Shown here: piece after piece, positions 50,515 to 58,545 of the stretch | Layout of the letters: each line of letters begins with the position of its first letter | Position numbering within the stretch: position 1 is the first letter of the stretch | Origin: Paractinoplanes bogorensis | GTDB taxonomy: Bacteria; Actinomycetota; Actinomycetes; Mycobacteriales; Micromonosporaceae | DNA length: 64,000 bases | NCBI RefSeq assembly: GCF_018829635.1 | Contig: NZ_JAHKKG010000005.1 | Coordinates: 186,001 to 250,000 of the forward strand | Direction of reading: 5' to 3' | Program-made: the position numbers and the translations under genes | The notes under the pieces: model-generated | Seen by the model: only the letters and a program-made list of their open reading frames with translations | What the model was told of the DNA's origin: nothing | The model's database searches: none

Positions 50515-50889
50515 ATGGGCCGGCCGAGAGCTTTCGACGAAGACGAGGTGGTCCGCGCGGCGGTCACCCTGTTCGCCGGTCGGGCCTACGACAGCGTCTC
50601 CGTCGACGATCTGGTCAGCCACCTGGGCGTGCACCGCAACAGCCTCTACAAGGTCTTCGGCAGCAAGCGGGGCCTCTACCTGGCCGCACTCCAGCACTAC
50701 CTGAGCCAGGAGCTGACGGCTGCCGAGCTGGACCTGCTCCTCCTGGCCATGGCCGAGCGTGCCCCCGTCGACGCCGAGGTGGCCACGCTGGTCGACGCCG
50801 CGCTGCGCGACCTCGACAAAGCTCTGGGCGGTCCAGCCGCCACCGCCACCCTGCTCGGCGAGCGCCTGCGAGCACGAGCCACCCCCTGA
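50515..50889 (+). CDS. Short TetR/AcrR-family regulator
   Basis: 124 residues. The helix-turn-helix is complete (DEDEVVRAAVTLFAGRAYDSVSVDDLVSHLGVHRNSLYKVFGSKRGLYLAALQ), but the ligand domain is only about 65 residues, roughly half of normal. The protein ends ERLRARATP directly at a repetitive stretch that repeats its final GCCACCCCCTGA. It may be a natural short form or a C-terminally truncated gene. Confidence 0.7.
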   Translation: MGRPRAFDEDEVVRAAVTLFAGRAYDSVSVDDLVSHLGVHRNSLYKVFGSKRGLYLAALQHYLSQELTAAELDLLLLAMAERAPVDAEVATLVDAALRDLDKALGGPAATATLLGERLRARATP

Positions 50890-51058
50890 CGCGCCGCACC
50901 ACCTGTTGCGCGCCATCACCTGGCAAGCGCCACCCCCTGACACGTCCCACCACCTGTTGTGCGCCACCACCTGACACGTCCCACCCCCTAACACGTCCCA
51001 CCCCCTGACATGTCCCACCACCTGTTGCGCGCCATCACCTGGCAAGCGCCACCACCTG
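50878..51058. repeat. Compound repeat between tetR and the small acidic protein gene
   Basis: Units such as ACACGTCCCACCCCCTG (about 18 bp) and a longer CACCTGTTGCGCGCCATCACC segment (near 50900 and again near 51023) alternate. GCCACCCCCTGA of the tetR 3' end reappears at about 50930. It ends just before the GAGGAG ribosome binding site at 51058. Confidence 0.75.
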
Positions 51059-51068
51059 AGGAGAACCC

Positions 51069-51416
51069 ATGGCAGACGTACGCATCGACGGCGCCGATCT
51101 GGTTGTCGAGATGTCCGGACTGGACAGGCTGTGGGCGCTGAAGAGCAGCCTGACGATCCCGTTGACGAACGTCCGCGGCGCCACGATCGATCCCGGCATC
51201 GTGAACGAGGAGAAGGGCATCCGTGCACCTGGCACGCACGTCCCCGGTGTCATCACGGCTGGAACGTTCCACCTGGACGGCGAGAAGGTGTTCTGGGACG
51301 TCCGCGATCCGTCCAAAGCCGTGGTGATCGAGCTGCGCGACGAGCAGTACGCACGCCTCGTCGTCCAGGTGAACGATCCCCGGGCAACGGTGGAGCTGAT
51401 CGAGAAGTCAGTCTGA
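51069..51416 (+). CDS. Conserved small protein, PH-like, function unknown
   Basis: 115 residues, likely all-beta: DVRIDGADLVVEMSGLDRLW, SSLTIPLTNVRGATIDPGIV, GTHVPGVITAGTFHL, KVFWDVRDPSKAVVIELRDEQYARLVVQV and a final helix ATVELIEKSV. The order of strands and last helix is compatible with a bacterial PH-like domain. It has no signal or membrane segment. The TetR gene lies upstream, across the repeats, with TGAGGAG before the ATG. Confidence 0.6.
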   Translation: MADVRIDGADLVVEMSGLDRLWALKSSLTIPLTNVRGATIDPGIVNEEKGIRAPGTHVPGVITAGTFHLDGEKVFWDVRDPSKAVVIELRDEQYARLVVQVNDPRATVELIEKSV

Positions 51417-51474
51417 CCAGTCGTTCGTCTCGCTGCGCTCCGCGCGTGGCTCGACCAGCGCTGTCAGGCCCGGA

Positions 51475-52578
51475 TCAGGCGATCTCGTCGTATAGGTCTT
51501 CCAGGCGCCGGCTCTGCTTGACGACGTCGAACTCGGCCTCGGCTCGCGCCCGTGCCGCCGTACCGAAGGAAGCCTGCAGGGTTTGATCGTCGAGCAGTTT
51601 GCGCAGGTTGGAAGCCAGCGCCTCCCGGTCGCCCTCGGCGCCGAGCAGGCCCGTGCCGCCGTCGACGACCGCCTCGGGGATGCCGCTGTGCCTGGTCGAC
51701 ACCACGGGCAGGCCCAGCGCCATCGCCTCGACGATCGTCGTGGGCAGGCCCTCGCTGTCGCCGTCCCTGGCCGTGCGCGACGGTGCGGCCAGGATGCGTG
51801 TCTCGCCGAGCACGCGGTACACCTCACCGGCCGGTCGGGCGCCCAGGAAAGTGGCGTCGACGCGCAACGAACGCGCATATTCGCGCATCTCGTCCAGCCG
51901 TGGGCCGTCGCCGATGAACAGAGCCTTCACGCCGTCGATCGTCGAGAGCGCGGCCAGCAGGTCGTCGGCGCCCTTCTTCTCGACGAACCGGCCCACGAAG
52001 GCCACGTCCCACAGCTTTTCCGCGGCCGTCTCCAAAGCGGCGGGGATCGGCACGCCGGTGTAGTGGACGCGCACCTTGGCCGGGTCGGCGCCCCACTTGA
52101 TCGCGTGCTCCCGGATGACCTGGGACACGGCGATCAGGCTGTGCGCCCGCCGGAAGACACTGCGCAGGTTGCGGCGGTAGCGGACACCGAGCGCGCCCGG
52201 GCTCGACGGCTGCCGGCTGACGTCGTGACCGTGCAGGGTGACCACCAGCGGGATCCCCAGGCGCCTGGCCTCGCCGCTGACCAGCCAGCCGTCACCGCCG
52301 AAATGCGCGTGAACGAGCGCGGGTTGTTCGTTCGCCAGCAAAGCGCGCAACCGGGGTGAGCTCCCGGCCAGCCGCAGGCGGAGGAAGGCCCGCCGGTCGT
52401 CCGGGGACGGGTACGTGATCAGGTCGGAGTCCCGGGCCAGCGGCGAGTCGACCTTGGTCGCCCCCAGGTAGACCGGCCGCCACCGGGTCATCGAGTCGGC
52501 CTGGTTGCGGATGAACGTCTCGGACCCCGAGATCATCGCGCTGCGCCAGACGGCAACCTTCCGCTCAGGCATTGTCAC
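51475..52578 (-). CDS. Glycosyltransferase family 4
   Basis: 367 residues, GT-B fold. It has HAHFGGDGWLVSGEARRLG, VVTLHGHDVSR, FVGRFVEKKGADDLLAAL and the donor-site motif SEGLPTTIVEAMALGLPVVST (E-x7-E). It retains a configuration typical of capsule or cell-wall glycan synthesis. It overlaps the upstream GT2 gene by 14 bp, so both act in one pathway, with the LCP ligase encoded divergently. Confidence 0.85.
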   Translation of the reverse strand: MTMPERKVAVWRSAMISGSETFIRNQADSMTRWRPVYLGATKVDSPLARDSDLITYPSPDDRRAFLRLRLAGSSPRLRALLANEQPALVHAHFGGDGWLVSGEARRLGIPLVVTLHGHDVSRQPSSPGALGVRYRRNLRSVFRRAHSLIAVSQVIREHAIKWGADPAKVRVHYTGVPIPAALETAAEKLWDVAFVGRFVEKKGADDLLAALSTIDGVKALFIGDGPRLDEMREYARSLRVDATFLGARPAGEVYRVLGETRILAAPSRTARDGDSEGLPTTIVEAMALGLPVVSTRHSGIPEAVVDGGTGLLGAEGDREALASNLRKLLDDQTLQASFGTAARARAEAEFDVVKQSRRLEDLYDEIA

Positions 52579-53527
52579 CCGGGGAAGCCGCTGGAACGGC
52601 CGGGGAAGAACGGCGTCCGACCACCAGATCCCGTACGCGATGACGGACGTTGGGCGGCAAGGCCCAGATCTGCGCGAAGGTGACGTAATCGATCGCCCCC
52701 GGACGCCCGTGGGTGCGCGCTTCGCTCAGAAGCTCCCGCGCGACCTTCCAACTGCGCGTCGGAGCGGCCATCGAACTGATAACGCTCATCGTCACCGCAG
52801 CATAGGCGCGCGGAGTGAACAGTTTCCGGCTGGACCGGACCCACTCCAGCTGCTCTTCCCACGGATTGTGCAGGCTGATCCGGTCGCGGTTCTCGTCCTG
52901 GTGCCAGAGCACCAGCGCGTCCGGTGCGTAGAGCAGTTCGACGTCGTCGTGCTGCAGGGCACGCAGCGTCCAGTCGAGTTCCTGCTGCCGCCGCAGCCCG
53001 ACCGTGAACGGCACCCGCCGCAGCAGTTCGGTCGGCGCCATGATGGTCGACGTCTGGATGAACCCGTCGCCGTAGAACAGGCCACGCCGTACGGTCAGAT
53101 ATTCGCTCAACGGCTCACCGGGCGCGGGCAGCCGGCGCGGCATCACGGTGTCGGCCCGCGGCGTCCGGCTGATCATGCGGGTCGCCACGATCGGCAGCGC
53201 CCTGGTGGCGCCGGCGGCGAGGGCGAGCTGCGCCGAGATCTTCTCCGGCATCCACTCGTCGTCGTCGTCGAGCAGCGCCACCCACTGGCCCGAAGCCGCC
53301 AGAACACCCTGATTGCGGGCATTGGGCGCTTTTCCCCGCGAAGGTAGGGCGAGGACCCGCAGCCGGTCGTCGTCGATCTCCTTGAGCGCCGCCTCGGTGG
53401 CGTCGTCCGGTCCGTCGATGACGACGATGACCTCGAGGTCGCGATGCGTCTGGGCCAAGGCGCTGCGCACCGCGCGGGTGGCCAGGTCCGGCCGGTTGCA
53501 CGTCGGGATGACGACGCTGACGTCCAT
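52565..53527 (-). CDS. Glycosyltransferase family 2
   Basis: 320 residues, GT-A fold: VSVVIPTCNRPDLATRAVRS, EVIVVIDGPDDAT, NARNQGVLAASGQWVALLDDDDEW (metal-binding Asp cluster), FTVGLRRQQELDWTLRAL. No membrane segment. It is coupled to the GT4 gene, and the LCP protein starts 23 bp away on the other strand. Confidence 0.85.
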   Translation of the reverse strand: MDVSVVIPTCNRPDLATRAVRSALAQTHRDLEVIVVIDGPDDATEAALKEIDDDRLRVLALPSRGKAPNARNQGVLAASGQWVALLDDDDEWMPEKISAQLALAAGATRALPIVATRMISRTPRADTVMPRRLPAPGEPLSEYLTVRRGLFYGDGFIQTSTIMAPTELLRRVPFTVGLRRQQELDWTLRALQHDDVELLYAPDALVLWHQDENRDRISLHNPWEEQLEWVRSSRKLFTPRAYAAVTMSVISSMAAPTRSWKVARELLSEARTHGRPGAIDYVTFAQIWALPPNVRHRVRDLVVGRRSSPAVPAASPGDNA

Positions 53528-53550
53528 GCTTTGGTTACCTGCTTACCGAT

Positions 53551-54813
53551 TTGCCGGATGACTGGCCGGACATTAGGGCGGCCCGGCTGCGGACCGGTGA
53601 ATCCCAGGCAACGCGGAAGCGAACTCAGCGACCCGACAGTGAACTTTCAGCGACCTCCGAGCCGGCCGGAGCACCGTTGTCCGACGTGAGGAAACCTCGA
53701 TGGGCCCGCTGGTGCCTGGGCGTCGGCGTCGCCCTGGCCCTGGTCAGCGGCGGCTCGATCATCGCGCTGCGGGCGACCGTGCACGCCGCGGCCGACGCCA
53801 TCCCGCAGGCCGACCTGCTCGGCTCGGCCGCGCCGACGGCCACCCATGCGTCGGTCTCCGGGGCCAAGAACGTTCTGCTGGTCGGCATCGACCGCCGCGC
53901 CACCGCGAAGCCGGGCGACCCGACCCGCTCCGACTCGATCATCCTGCTGCACATCTCGGCCGATCATCAGCACGCCTATCTCATCTCGCTGCCCCGCGAC
54001 AGCTACGTGTCGATCCCGGCCTACGACAACGGCGCCCAGTCCTACCGAGGTGGCAAAAACAAGATCAACGCCGCTTTTGCGTACGGGAGCAGGGGTCTGA
54101 CCGGCACAGCAGCGCTCACCCACGGCTTCCAGCTGTTGTCGCTCACGGTCGAGAAACTGACCGGCATCACGCCCGACGCCGGCGCGGTGGTCGACTTCGA
54201 GGGCTTCCAGCAGATCGTCACCGAGCTGGGCCAAGTCTGCATGTACGTCGACGAGGACACCACCTCGATCCACGTCGGGCACCGGGCCGACGGCTCGAGC
54301 GCCGCCCCGTACGCGCTCAATTCCGACGGCACGGTCAACCACAAGATCAAGGGCGTGACGGCCAACTTCTACGCCCAGGGCAACCATTGCTTCACCCCGG
54401 CCGACGCGCTCGACTTCGTCCGCCAGCGTGACCTGCTCGCCAACCACGACGCCGACTACGGCCGGCAGCGCCATCAGCAGCAGTTCCTCAAGGCGGTGCT
54501 CGAGCAGACCGTGAGCAAGGGTCTCGACTCGCCGACCAAGCTGCCCGGCCTGCTGACCGCGGTGGGCAAGGCGGTCACGGTCGACGGCGGCGGCGTCTCC
54601 CTCGAGGACTGGGTGTTCGCGATGCGCAACCTCGACCCGTCGAAGCTGGTCACCCTGAAGACGAACGCCGGCCAGTTCAACAGTGCGACGGTCCCCGGTG
54701 CCGGGAGTGTGCAGATCCTCAGCGCGGACAGCCTCGCCCTGTTCCAGGCGGCGAAGAACGACCGGGTCGGCGCATTCGCGGCCGCCCATCCGAGTTGGGT
54801 GGCCGGCACCTGA
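53551..54813 (+). CDS. LCP (LytR-CpsA-Psr) family glycopolymer transferase
   Basis: 420 residues. A cytoplasmic N-terminus and one transmembrane helix (WCLGVGVALALVSGGSIIAL) precede the extracellular LCP domain: NVLLVGIDRR, DPTRSDSIILLHIS, LISLPRDSYVSIP, KINAAFAYG, DFVRQRDLLANHDADYGRQRHQQQFLKAVL. The Asp and Arg residues that bind the polyprenyl pyrophosphate donor are present. LCP enzymes attach teichoic-type polymers or arabinogalactan-like glycans to peptidoglycan, which fits the adjacent glycosyltransferases. The start is uncertain: TTG 53551 or GTG 53686. Confidence 0.85.
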   Translation: MPDDWPDIRAARLRTGESQATRKRTQRPDSELSATSEPAGAPLSDVRKPRWARWCLGVGVALALVSGGSIIALRATVHAAADAIPQADLLGSAAPTATHASVSGAKNVLLVGIDRRATAKPGDPTRSDSIILLHISADHQHAYLISLPRDSYVSIPAYDNGAQSYRGGKNKINAAFAYGSRGLTGTAALTHGFQLLSLTVEKLTGITPDAGAVVDFEGFQQIVTELGQVCMYVDEDTTSIHVGHRADGSSAAPYALNSDGTVNHKIKGVTANFYAQGNHCFTPADALDFVRQRDLLANHDADYGRQRHQQQFLKAVLEQTVSKGLDSPTKLPGLLTAVGKAVTVDGGGVSLEDWVFAMRNLDPSKLVTLKTNAGQFNSATVPGAGSVQILSADSLALFQAAKNDRVGAFAAAHPSWVAGT

Positions 54814-54916
54814 CGACGCCGGCAGCTGACGATGTCACCCCTGCGAGGTAACGCGCGGGAAGCGGTTCGAAGCGTACGGTGGACGGCGCCTTGACAGTCG
54901 TAAAGGAGAGAGGGCT

Positions 54917-55774
54917 GTGGCGCTGCTGGACCGCCTCGAACTCGGTGACCACGTGTGCTGGACGATCGACGACGACACCGTCCGACTGGACGAGATCGTC
55001 GGGGTGCTGCACGGCGGTCTCCTCGCGCGGCACAAGGTCGTCTTCTCCGGCGACGACCCGGACATCGTCGTGACCGCCCTCGAACGTCGCGGCGTGCGCG
55101 TCCGCGAGGTCCTCGGCTCGGGTCAGCTGACGGCCGCGACACCCGAGAGCAGCTACCTGGCCGGCGGCGGGTTCGACGCCGAGGGCACCCTCGAACTCTG
55201 GCACGGCGAGAAGGAACGGGCCCGCGCCGAGGGCTATCTCGGCCTGCGTGTCGTCGGCGACATGAACTGGGCGACCCGCGGCGTGCCCGGCGCCGAGCGG
55301 CTGGAATGGTATGAGGGCCGGGTCAACAAGAACTTCGCCGACGGCTACATCATGGGCGTCTGCGCGTACGACCGGAGAGTCTTCGATGCGCTGCAACTGA
55401 GGCGCCTCGCGCTCTCGCACCCCGCAGCGGCCGGCCCCCTGCTGCCCTTCGACCCGGAGACCTCACTCCGGATCAGGACGACCGAGCAGCCGTACGGGCT
55501 CTGGCTCTCGGGCGAGGCCGACATGTCGAACCGCCACGCCCTCAAGGCCATGGTGGAGGAGGCCTACCGGGAACGCGAGGGCCGCCCGGTGATCACCCTC
55601 GACGTGACCGCACTCCGGTTCGCCGACACCGCCGCGGCCCGCGTCCTGCTGCACTCGGCGGCGACCCTCGGCCCGATGCAGGTCGTCGGCTGCTCACCCG
55701 TGCTGCTCCGCCTGCTGCAGTTCCACGGCGCCGAGTCGATCCCCGGCCTGACCGTGACCGACGGTTACGAGTGA
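54917..55774 (+). CDS. MEDS-domain plus STAS-domain protein
   Basis: 285 residues. The N-terminal 170 residues match the MEDS sensory fold (LELGDHVCWTIDDDTVRL, LLARHKVVFSGD, LRVVGDMNWATRG, and the late FADGYIMGVCAYDRR). The C-terminal part is STAS-like (LWLSGEADMSNRHAL, PVITLDVTALRFADTAAARVLL). The usual phosphorylated Ser (D-S-S-G or D-S-T-G) is replaced by ADTAAA, leaving Thr as the only candidate. Such fusions are seen in actinobacterial anti-sigma antagonist networks. AAAGGAG precedes the start. The last 81 bp overlap the convergent NADAR gene. Confidence 0.75.
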   Translation: MALLDRLELGDHVCWTIDDDTVRLDEIVGVLHGGLLARHKVVFSGDDPDIVVTALERRGVRVREVLGSGQLTAATPESSYLAGGGFDAEGTLELWHGEKERARAEGYLGLRVVGDMNWATRGVPGAERLEWYEGRVNKNFADGYIMGVCAYDRRVFDALQLRRLALSHPAAAGPLLPFDPETSLRIRTTEQPYGLWLSGEADMSNRHALKAMVEEAYREREGRPVITLDVTALRFADTAAARVLLHSAATLGPMQVVGCSPVLLRLLQFHGAESIPGLTVTDGYE

Positions 55775-56314
55775 CTCCCGGACGTCCATGAGCGCGAACC
55801 CGAGCAGGTTGGTGCCCCGCCAGCGCCGCGGATCGGCCGCCGCCGGATCGTCCCGGCTCAGCCCGATGCCCCAGATGCGGTCGAGCGGGCTGGCCTCGAC
55901 CAGCACCCGGTCGCCGCTGGTGAGCAGGAAGTCGCGCAGGGCGTCGTGCTGCCCGAACTTGGCCCGGTTGCCGCTGACCACGATCTCGTAGCGGTGCGCG
56001 TCCCACACCTCCTGACGGAAACCGGACACCCGCCCGCCCAGCGTCTTGGCCACCTTGGGATGCGGCGCGGACAGGATCCGCCCGGCCATCGCGTCGTCGT
56101 CGAACAGCACCGCCTTGCGCCACATCATGTAGTGCTCGGCGCTCGCGAACTCCTCCCCGTCCGCCTCGAACGACGACGGCCACCACTGGCTGAGACATCC
56201 GGCGCCGACGCTGCCGTCCCGTTCCGGCTGGTGCCCCCAGAAGAACAGGTACTTCACCCGGTTCTCCGACGCGTACGCGGTCAGGTCGTGGACGCTGCGA
56301 GCCATGACAGACAT
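55694..56314 (-). CDS. NADAR (YbiA-like) family N-glycosidase
   Basis: 206 residues. It has FFWGHQ, LSQWWPSSFEADGEEFASAEHYMMWRKAVLF (family core with E and W), GGRVSGFRQEVWDAHRYEIVVSGNRAKFGQHDALRDFLL, IWGIGLSRDDPAAADPRRWRGTNLLGFALMDVR. NADAR proteins act on N-glycosidic bonds: YbiA works on riboflavin intermediates, and others remove ADP-ribose from nucleic acid guanine. Which applies here cannot be told. An M at 56302 is an alternative start. Confidence 0.85.
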   Translation of the reverse strand: MSVMARSVHDLTAYASENRVKYLFFWGHQPERDGSVGAGCLSQWWPSSFEADGEEFASAEHYMMWRKAVLFDDDAMAGRILSAPHPKVAKTLGGRVSGFRQEVWDAHRYEIVVSGNRAKFGQHDALRDFLLTSGDRVLVEASPLDRIWGIGLSRDDPAAADPRRWRGTNLLGFALMDVRESLVTVGHGQAGDRLGAVELQQAEQHG

Positions 56315-56363
56315 GCCCGCGAGTCTGCCTCACGTCCGGCGGAAAAGTGTCACACCCCCGGTC

Positions 56364-56369
56364 TAACTT
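56364..56369 (+). promoter_or_regulatory. Candidate -10 (TAACTT), leaderless start
   Basis: TAACTT ends 7 nt before the ATG at 56377, supporting the small gene there. Confidence 0.35.
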
Positions 56370-56376
56370 CTCTGCC

Positions 56377-56625
56377 ATGACCGCCACTCTTGCCCCGGCC
56401 TCGTCCGCATCCGCTGTGCTCTCGGCTGCTTCGGGCTCCGTGCTTTCGTCGCCTGCTTCGCCGGTCCAGACGGCTAATGCCGCCGGTCGTGGAACGGCGG
56501 GCGGCGGCGTTCCGGGTCGTCCGTTGTCCGCGCCGATCGTGCCGGCCGGTCTCCGCGCGCGCCGGGAGCGGCGGCGGCGCTTACGAGAGGCTGCAACGGC
56601 CGCGATCCGGAGAGCAGCCCAATGA
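56377..56625 (+). CDS. Small Ala/Ser-rich protein with basic C-terminus, hypothetical
   Basis: 82 residues, no recognised family. The N-terminal half is Ala/Ser/Thr-rich, the middle Gly/Pro-rich, and the end strongly basic and helical (RARRERRRRLREAATAAIRR). A TANNNT hexamer at the right distance and a position in a divergent gap with the NADAR gene support a real gene, but composition alone could also explain the open frame. Confidence 0.4.
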   Translation: MTATLAPASSASAVLSAASGSVLSSPASPVQTANAAGRGTAGGGVPGRPLSAPIVPAGLRARRERRRRLREAATAAIRRAAQ

Positions 56626-56627
56626 TT

Positions 56628-56640
56628 TTCCCGTACGCCT
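56628..56640 (+). other. TTCCCGTACGCCT motif, left side of a 44-bp repeat region
   Basis: TTTCCCGTACGCC (from 56627) recurs inverted at 57056-57068, so a pair of inverted 13-mers encloses the repeat region. No target duplication is visible. Confidence 0.5.
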
Positions 56641-56749
56641 CGACGCCTCCGACAACCGCACGAGCCCCGAACCCGAGGCACACCGCGACCTGAGTGAGCC
56701 GAAAGGCCGTAGCGCGGCCGCCGGGACGTTCCCGCGTCCCCGACCAGGC

Positions 56750-56960
56750 CGCGCGGCCCGCCGAGCCGACGCGCCCGTCGTCTCGGCCCGGAGTGTGCGG
56801 GCCGCCGTGCCGACGCGCGCGCTGTCTCAGGCTGGTTTGTGTGGGCTGCCGAGCCGACGCGTTCGCTGTGTCGGGCCGGATTGTGCGGCCCGCCGAGCCG
56901 ACGCGCCCGCTGTCCCGGGCCGGATACTGCGCGCCGCCGAGCCGACGCGCGCGGGTGGCG
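56750..56960. repeat. 44-bp tandem repeat, five copies, gene-free region
   Basis: GCCGACGCG recurs at 56765, 56809, 56853, 56897 and 56941, exactly 44 bp apart, in longer conserved units with a GCCGAGCCGACGCGCCCGC core. The region 56626-57110 between the small gene and the DUF6461-like gene has no supported coding sequence. It holds this array and two inverted TTCCCGTACG motifs. Confidence 0.85.
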
Positions 56961-57055
56961 TCGTCGAGCACGGTGGGCCCGGCCCGTCGGCCGGGCCCCG
57001 GCAGCCTCCCGGTGACGTCGACCGTGAACGCCCGGGATGGCCGGGGCGGCAGACG

Positions 57056-57069
57056 CGGCGTACGGGAAA
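57056..57069 (-). other. Inverted TTCCCGTACG motif, right side of the repeat region
   Basis: GGCGTACGGGAAAG is the complement of the motif at 56627-56639. Confidence 0.5.
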
Positions 57070-57110
57070 GCCCTGGATCTGGCCTTGACCCGTCGTCAGG
57101 GCGGTGGTGG

Positions 57111-57992
57111 TCAGGAACGCCGCCAGAGATCGATGGCCGGCAGCTCGGCGAAGATGTCGGGTGGGCCGGCGAAAGCGCGCCTGTCCACGGGCTCCAGCCC
57201 GGCGAAGTCGGCGCAGTAGGCGAGTGCGTGACTGCGGTACAGGAAGACCCGCAGCACCTCGTCCGCGTCGTCGCCGGGGTGGACACCGCCGCCGCCGGGG
57301 TGCAGGTCCCACGCCGGGTTCTCGCTGTTGCGGAAAATAGTGCCCTGGTTGCCGCTCTTGGGATTCGAGAACATGCCGTAGCCGTGCGTTCCCGCGGTCA
57401 GTCGTTCCATCACCGCTGGTGTCGAGGCCGCGTATCCGGACTGCTGTGCGACCACGCAGCCGCCGGGCACGTCGGTGATGCCTACGACCGAGGGCTCCGG
57501 GTCGCCCAGCTCCTGCCACGCCTCCTCGGGATCCTCGACGTCGAAGGACTCGGCCCCGAGCCGCCGCAGGGCGTCCGCCGCGGTGATGCCGGCTATGCAG
57601 GCGAAGCTCGCAGCAAACGGGTCGAAACCGCGGAACACCGCGATGATCCGGGCCGCCCGTGCCACCGCCTCCTGCTCGCCGGCGCTGAGGGCGGCGGGCG
57701 CCCGGTCGCCGGTGAACGGCTCGAACATCTGCGGGACCGGGCCGGCCAGGGCCAGCCGGGCAGCGGACCAGCCACCCACCTGTTCGCGCCAGATGTCCGC
57801 GCCCGCCGCGGCCAGCGCCTGCGCCACCTCCCACTGGTGGCAGATCACCGCGTCGAACAACGCCGTCCGGCCCCACCACACGTGGTCGATGTCAGCGGCG
57901 TCGGCGATCTGCTGCCGTACGGCCTCGGGCGCCCCACCGAACTGCGCCACCTGATGCAACCCGGGCGGACGCCAACTCTCCCCGTTGTCCAT
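57111..57992 (-). CDS. Ankyrin-like / DUF6461-like protein
   Basis: 293 residues. The N-terminal 90 residues contain an ankyrin-type repeat (GRTALFDAVICHQWEVAQALAAAGADIW). The C-terminal part (FRGFDPFAASFACIAGITAADALRRLGA, VVGITDVPGGCVVAQQSGYAASTPAVMERLTAGTHGYGMF, VFLYRSHALAYCADF) follows the pattern of actinobacterial DUF6461 proteins, whose function is unknown. No signal peptide. The family name is given from memory of its sequence pattern. Confidence 0.55.
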   Translation of the reverse strand: MDNGESWRPPGLHQVAQFGGAPEAVRQQIADAADIDHVWWGRTALFDAVICHQWEVAQALAAAGADIWREQVGGWSAARLALAGPVPQMFEPFTGDRAPAALSAGEQEAVARAARIIAVFRGFDPFAASFACIAGITAADALRRLGAESFDVEDPEEAWQELGDPEPSVVGITDVPGGCVVAQQSGYAASTPAVMERLTAGTHGYGMFSNPKSGNQGTIFRNSENPAWDLHPGGGGVHPGDDADEVLRVFLYRSHALAYCADFAGLEPVDRRAFAGPPDIFAELPAIDLWRRS

Positions 57993-58013
57993 CCGGAGAG
58001 TGTGGCAGCCACT

Positions 58014-58415
58014 TCACGCCAACGGGATCAGGCCCGCACGGGTGGGGCGGAATCCGCATCGGTCCACATAGAAGTGTTCCAGGTGCGGCTCGAAGTCGAC
58101 GTGCAGCCACTCGCAGCCGGCGGCCCGCGCCTCGGCCGTGGCCGCTCGCACCAGATTGACGCCGATGCCCTCGCCCTGGCGGTCCGGGTCGACCGCGGTG
58201 TCGAGCAGGAACGCGTGTGCGCCGCCGTCCCAGGCGACCTGCACGAAGCCGGCCAGCCGTGGGCCCGCGAAGGCGCCGACCCAGGTGAGCGCGTGCCGGG
58301 CGAGCCGATCCGCCCACGGTGTCACGAGCCGCGGATCACCGCCGAAGGCCCGCGCGTGCAGCCGGCTGAGCTCGGCGTCGTCAACCGGGAAGCGGGTCAC
58401 CACCGTGATCGTCAC
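58014..58415 (-). CDS. GNAT-family N-acetyltransferase
   Basis: 133 residues, a compact single GNAT domain: ELSRLHARAFGGD, LAGFVQVAWDGGAHAFLLDTAVDPDRQGEGIGVNLVRAATAEARAAGCEWLHVDFEPHLEHFYVDRCGFRPTRAGLI. The acetyl-CoA loop is D-R-Q-G-E-G-I-G (Q/R-x-x-G-x-G/A type). The GTG at 58415 is chosen by domain start; the frame upstream runs through a 43-bp repeat and is probably not coding. Confidence 0.8.
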   Translation of the reverse strand: MTITVVTRFPVDDAELSRLHARAFGGDPRLVTPWADRLARHALTWVGAFAGPRLAGFVQVAWDGGAHAFLLDTAVDPDRQGEGIGVNLVRAATAEARAAGCEWLHVDFEPHLEHFYVDRCGFRPTRAGLIPLA

Positions 58416-58446
58416 AGTCCCAGCAGACCACGCAACACCCGTCCGC

Positions 58447-58545
58447 GTGACCCGTGCGGCGGTACGCCGTTCCCGGAGCGTCCGGCCGCGTGGCCCGTGC
58501 GGCGGTACGCCGTTCCCGGAGTGTCCGGCGGCGTGACCCCGTGTG
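58447..58545. repeat. 43-bp direct repeat upstream of the VOC gene
   Basis: GCGGCGGTACGCCGTTCCCGGAG recurs at 58458 and 58501 (period 43), with partial copies on both sides. It lies in the divergent 58416-58675 gap between the GNAT and VOC genes. Confidence 0.75.

Noticed and set aside
56750..56960. 44-bp array as a CRISPR
   Set aside because: The whole unit repeats with scattered substitutions, not conserved repeats with unique spacers.
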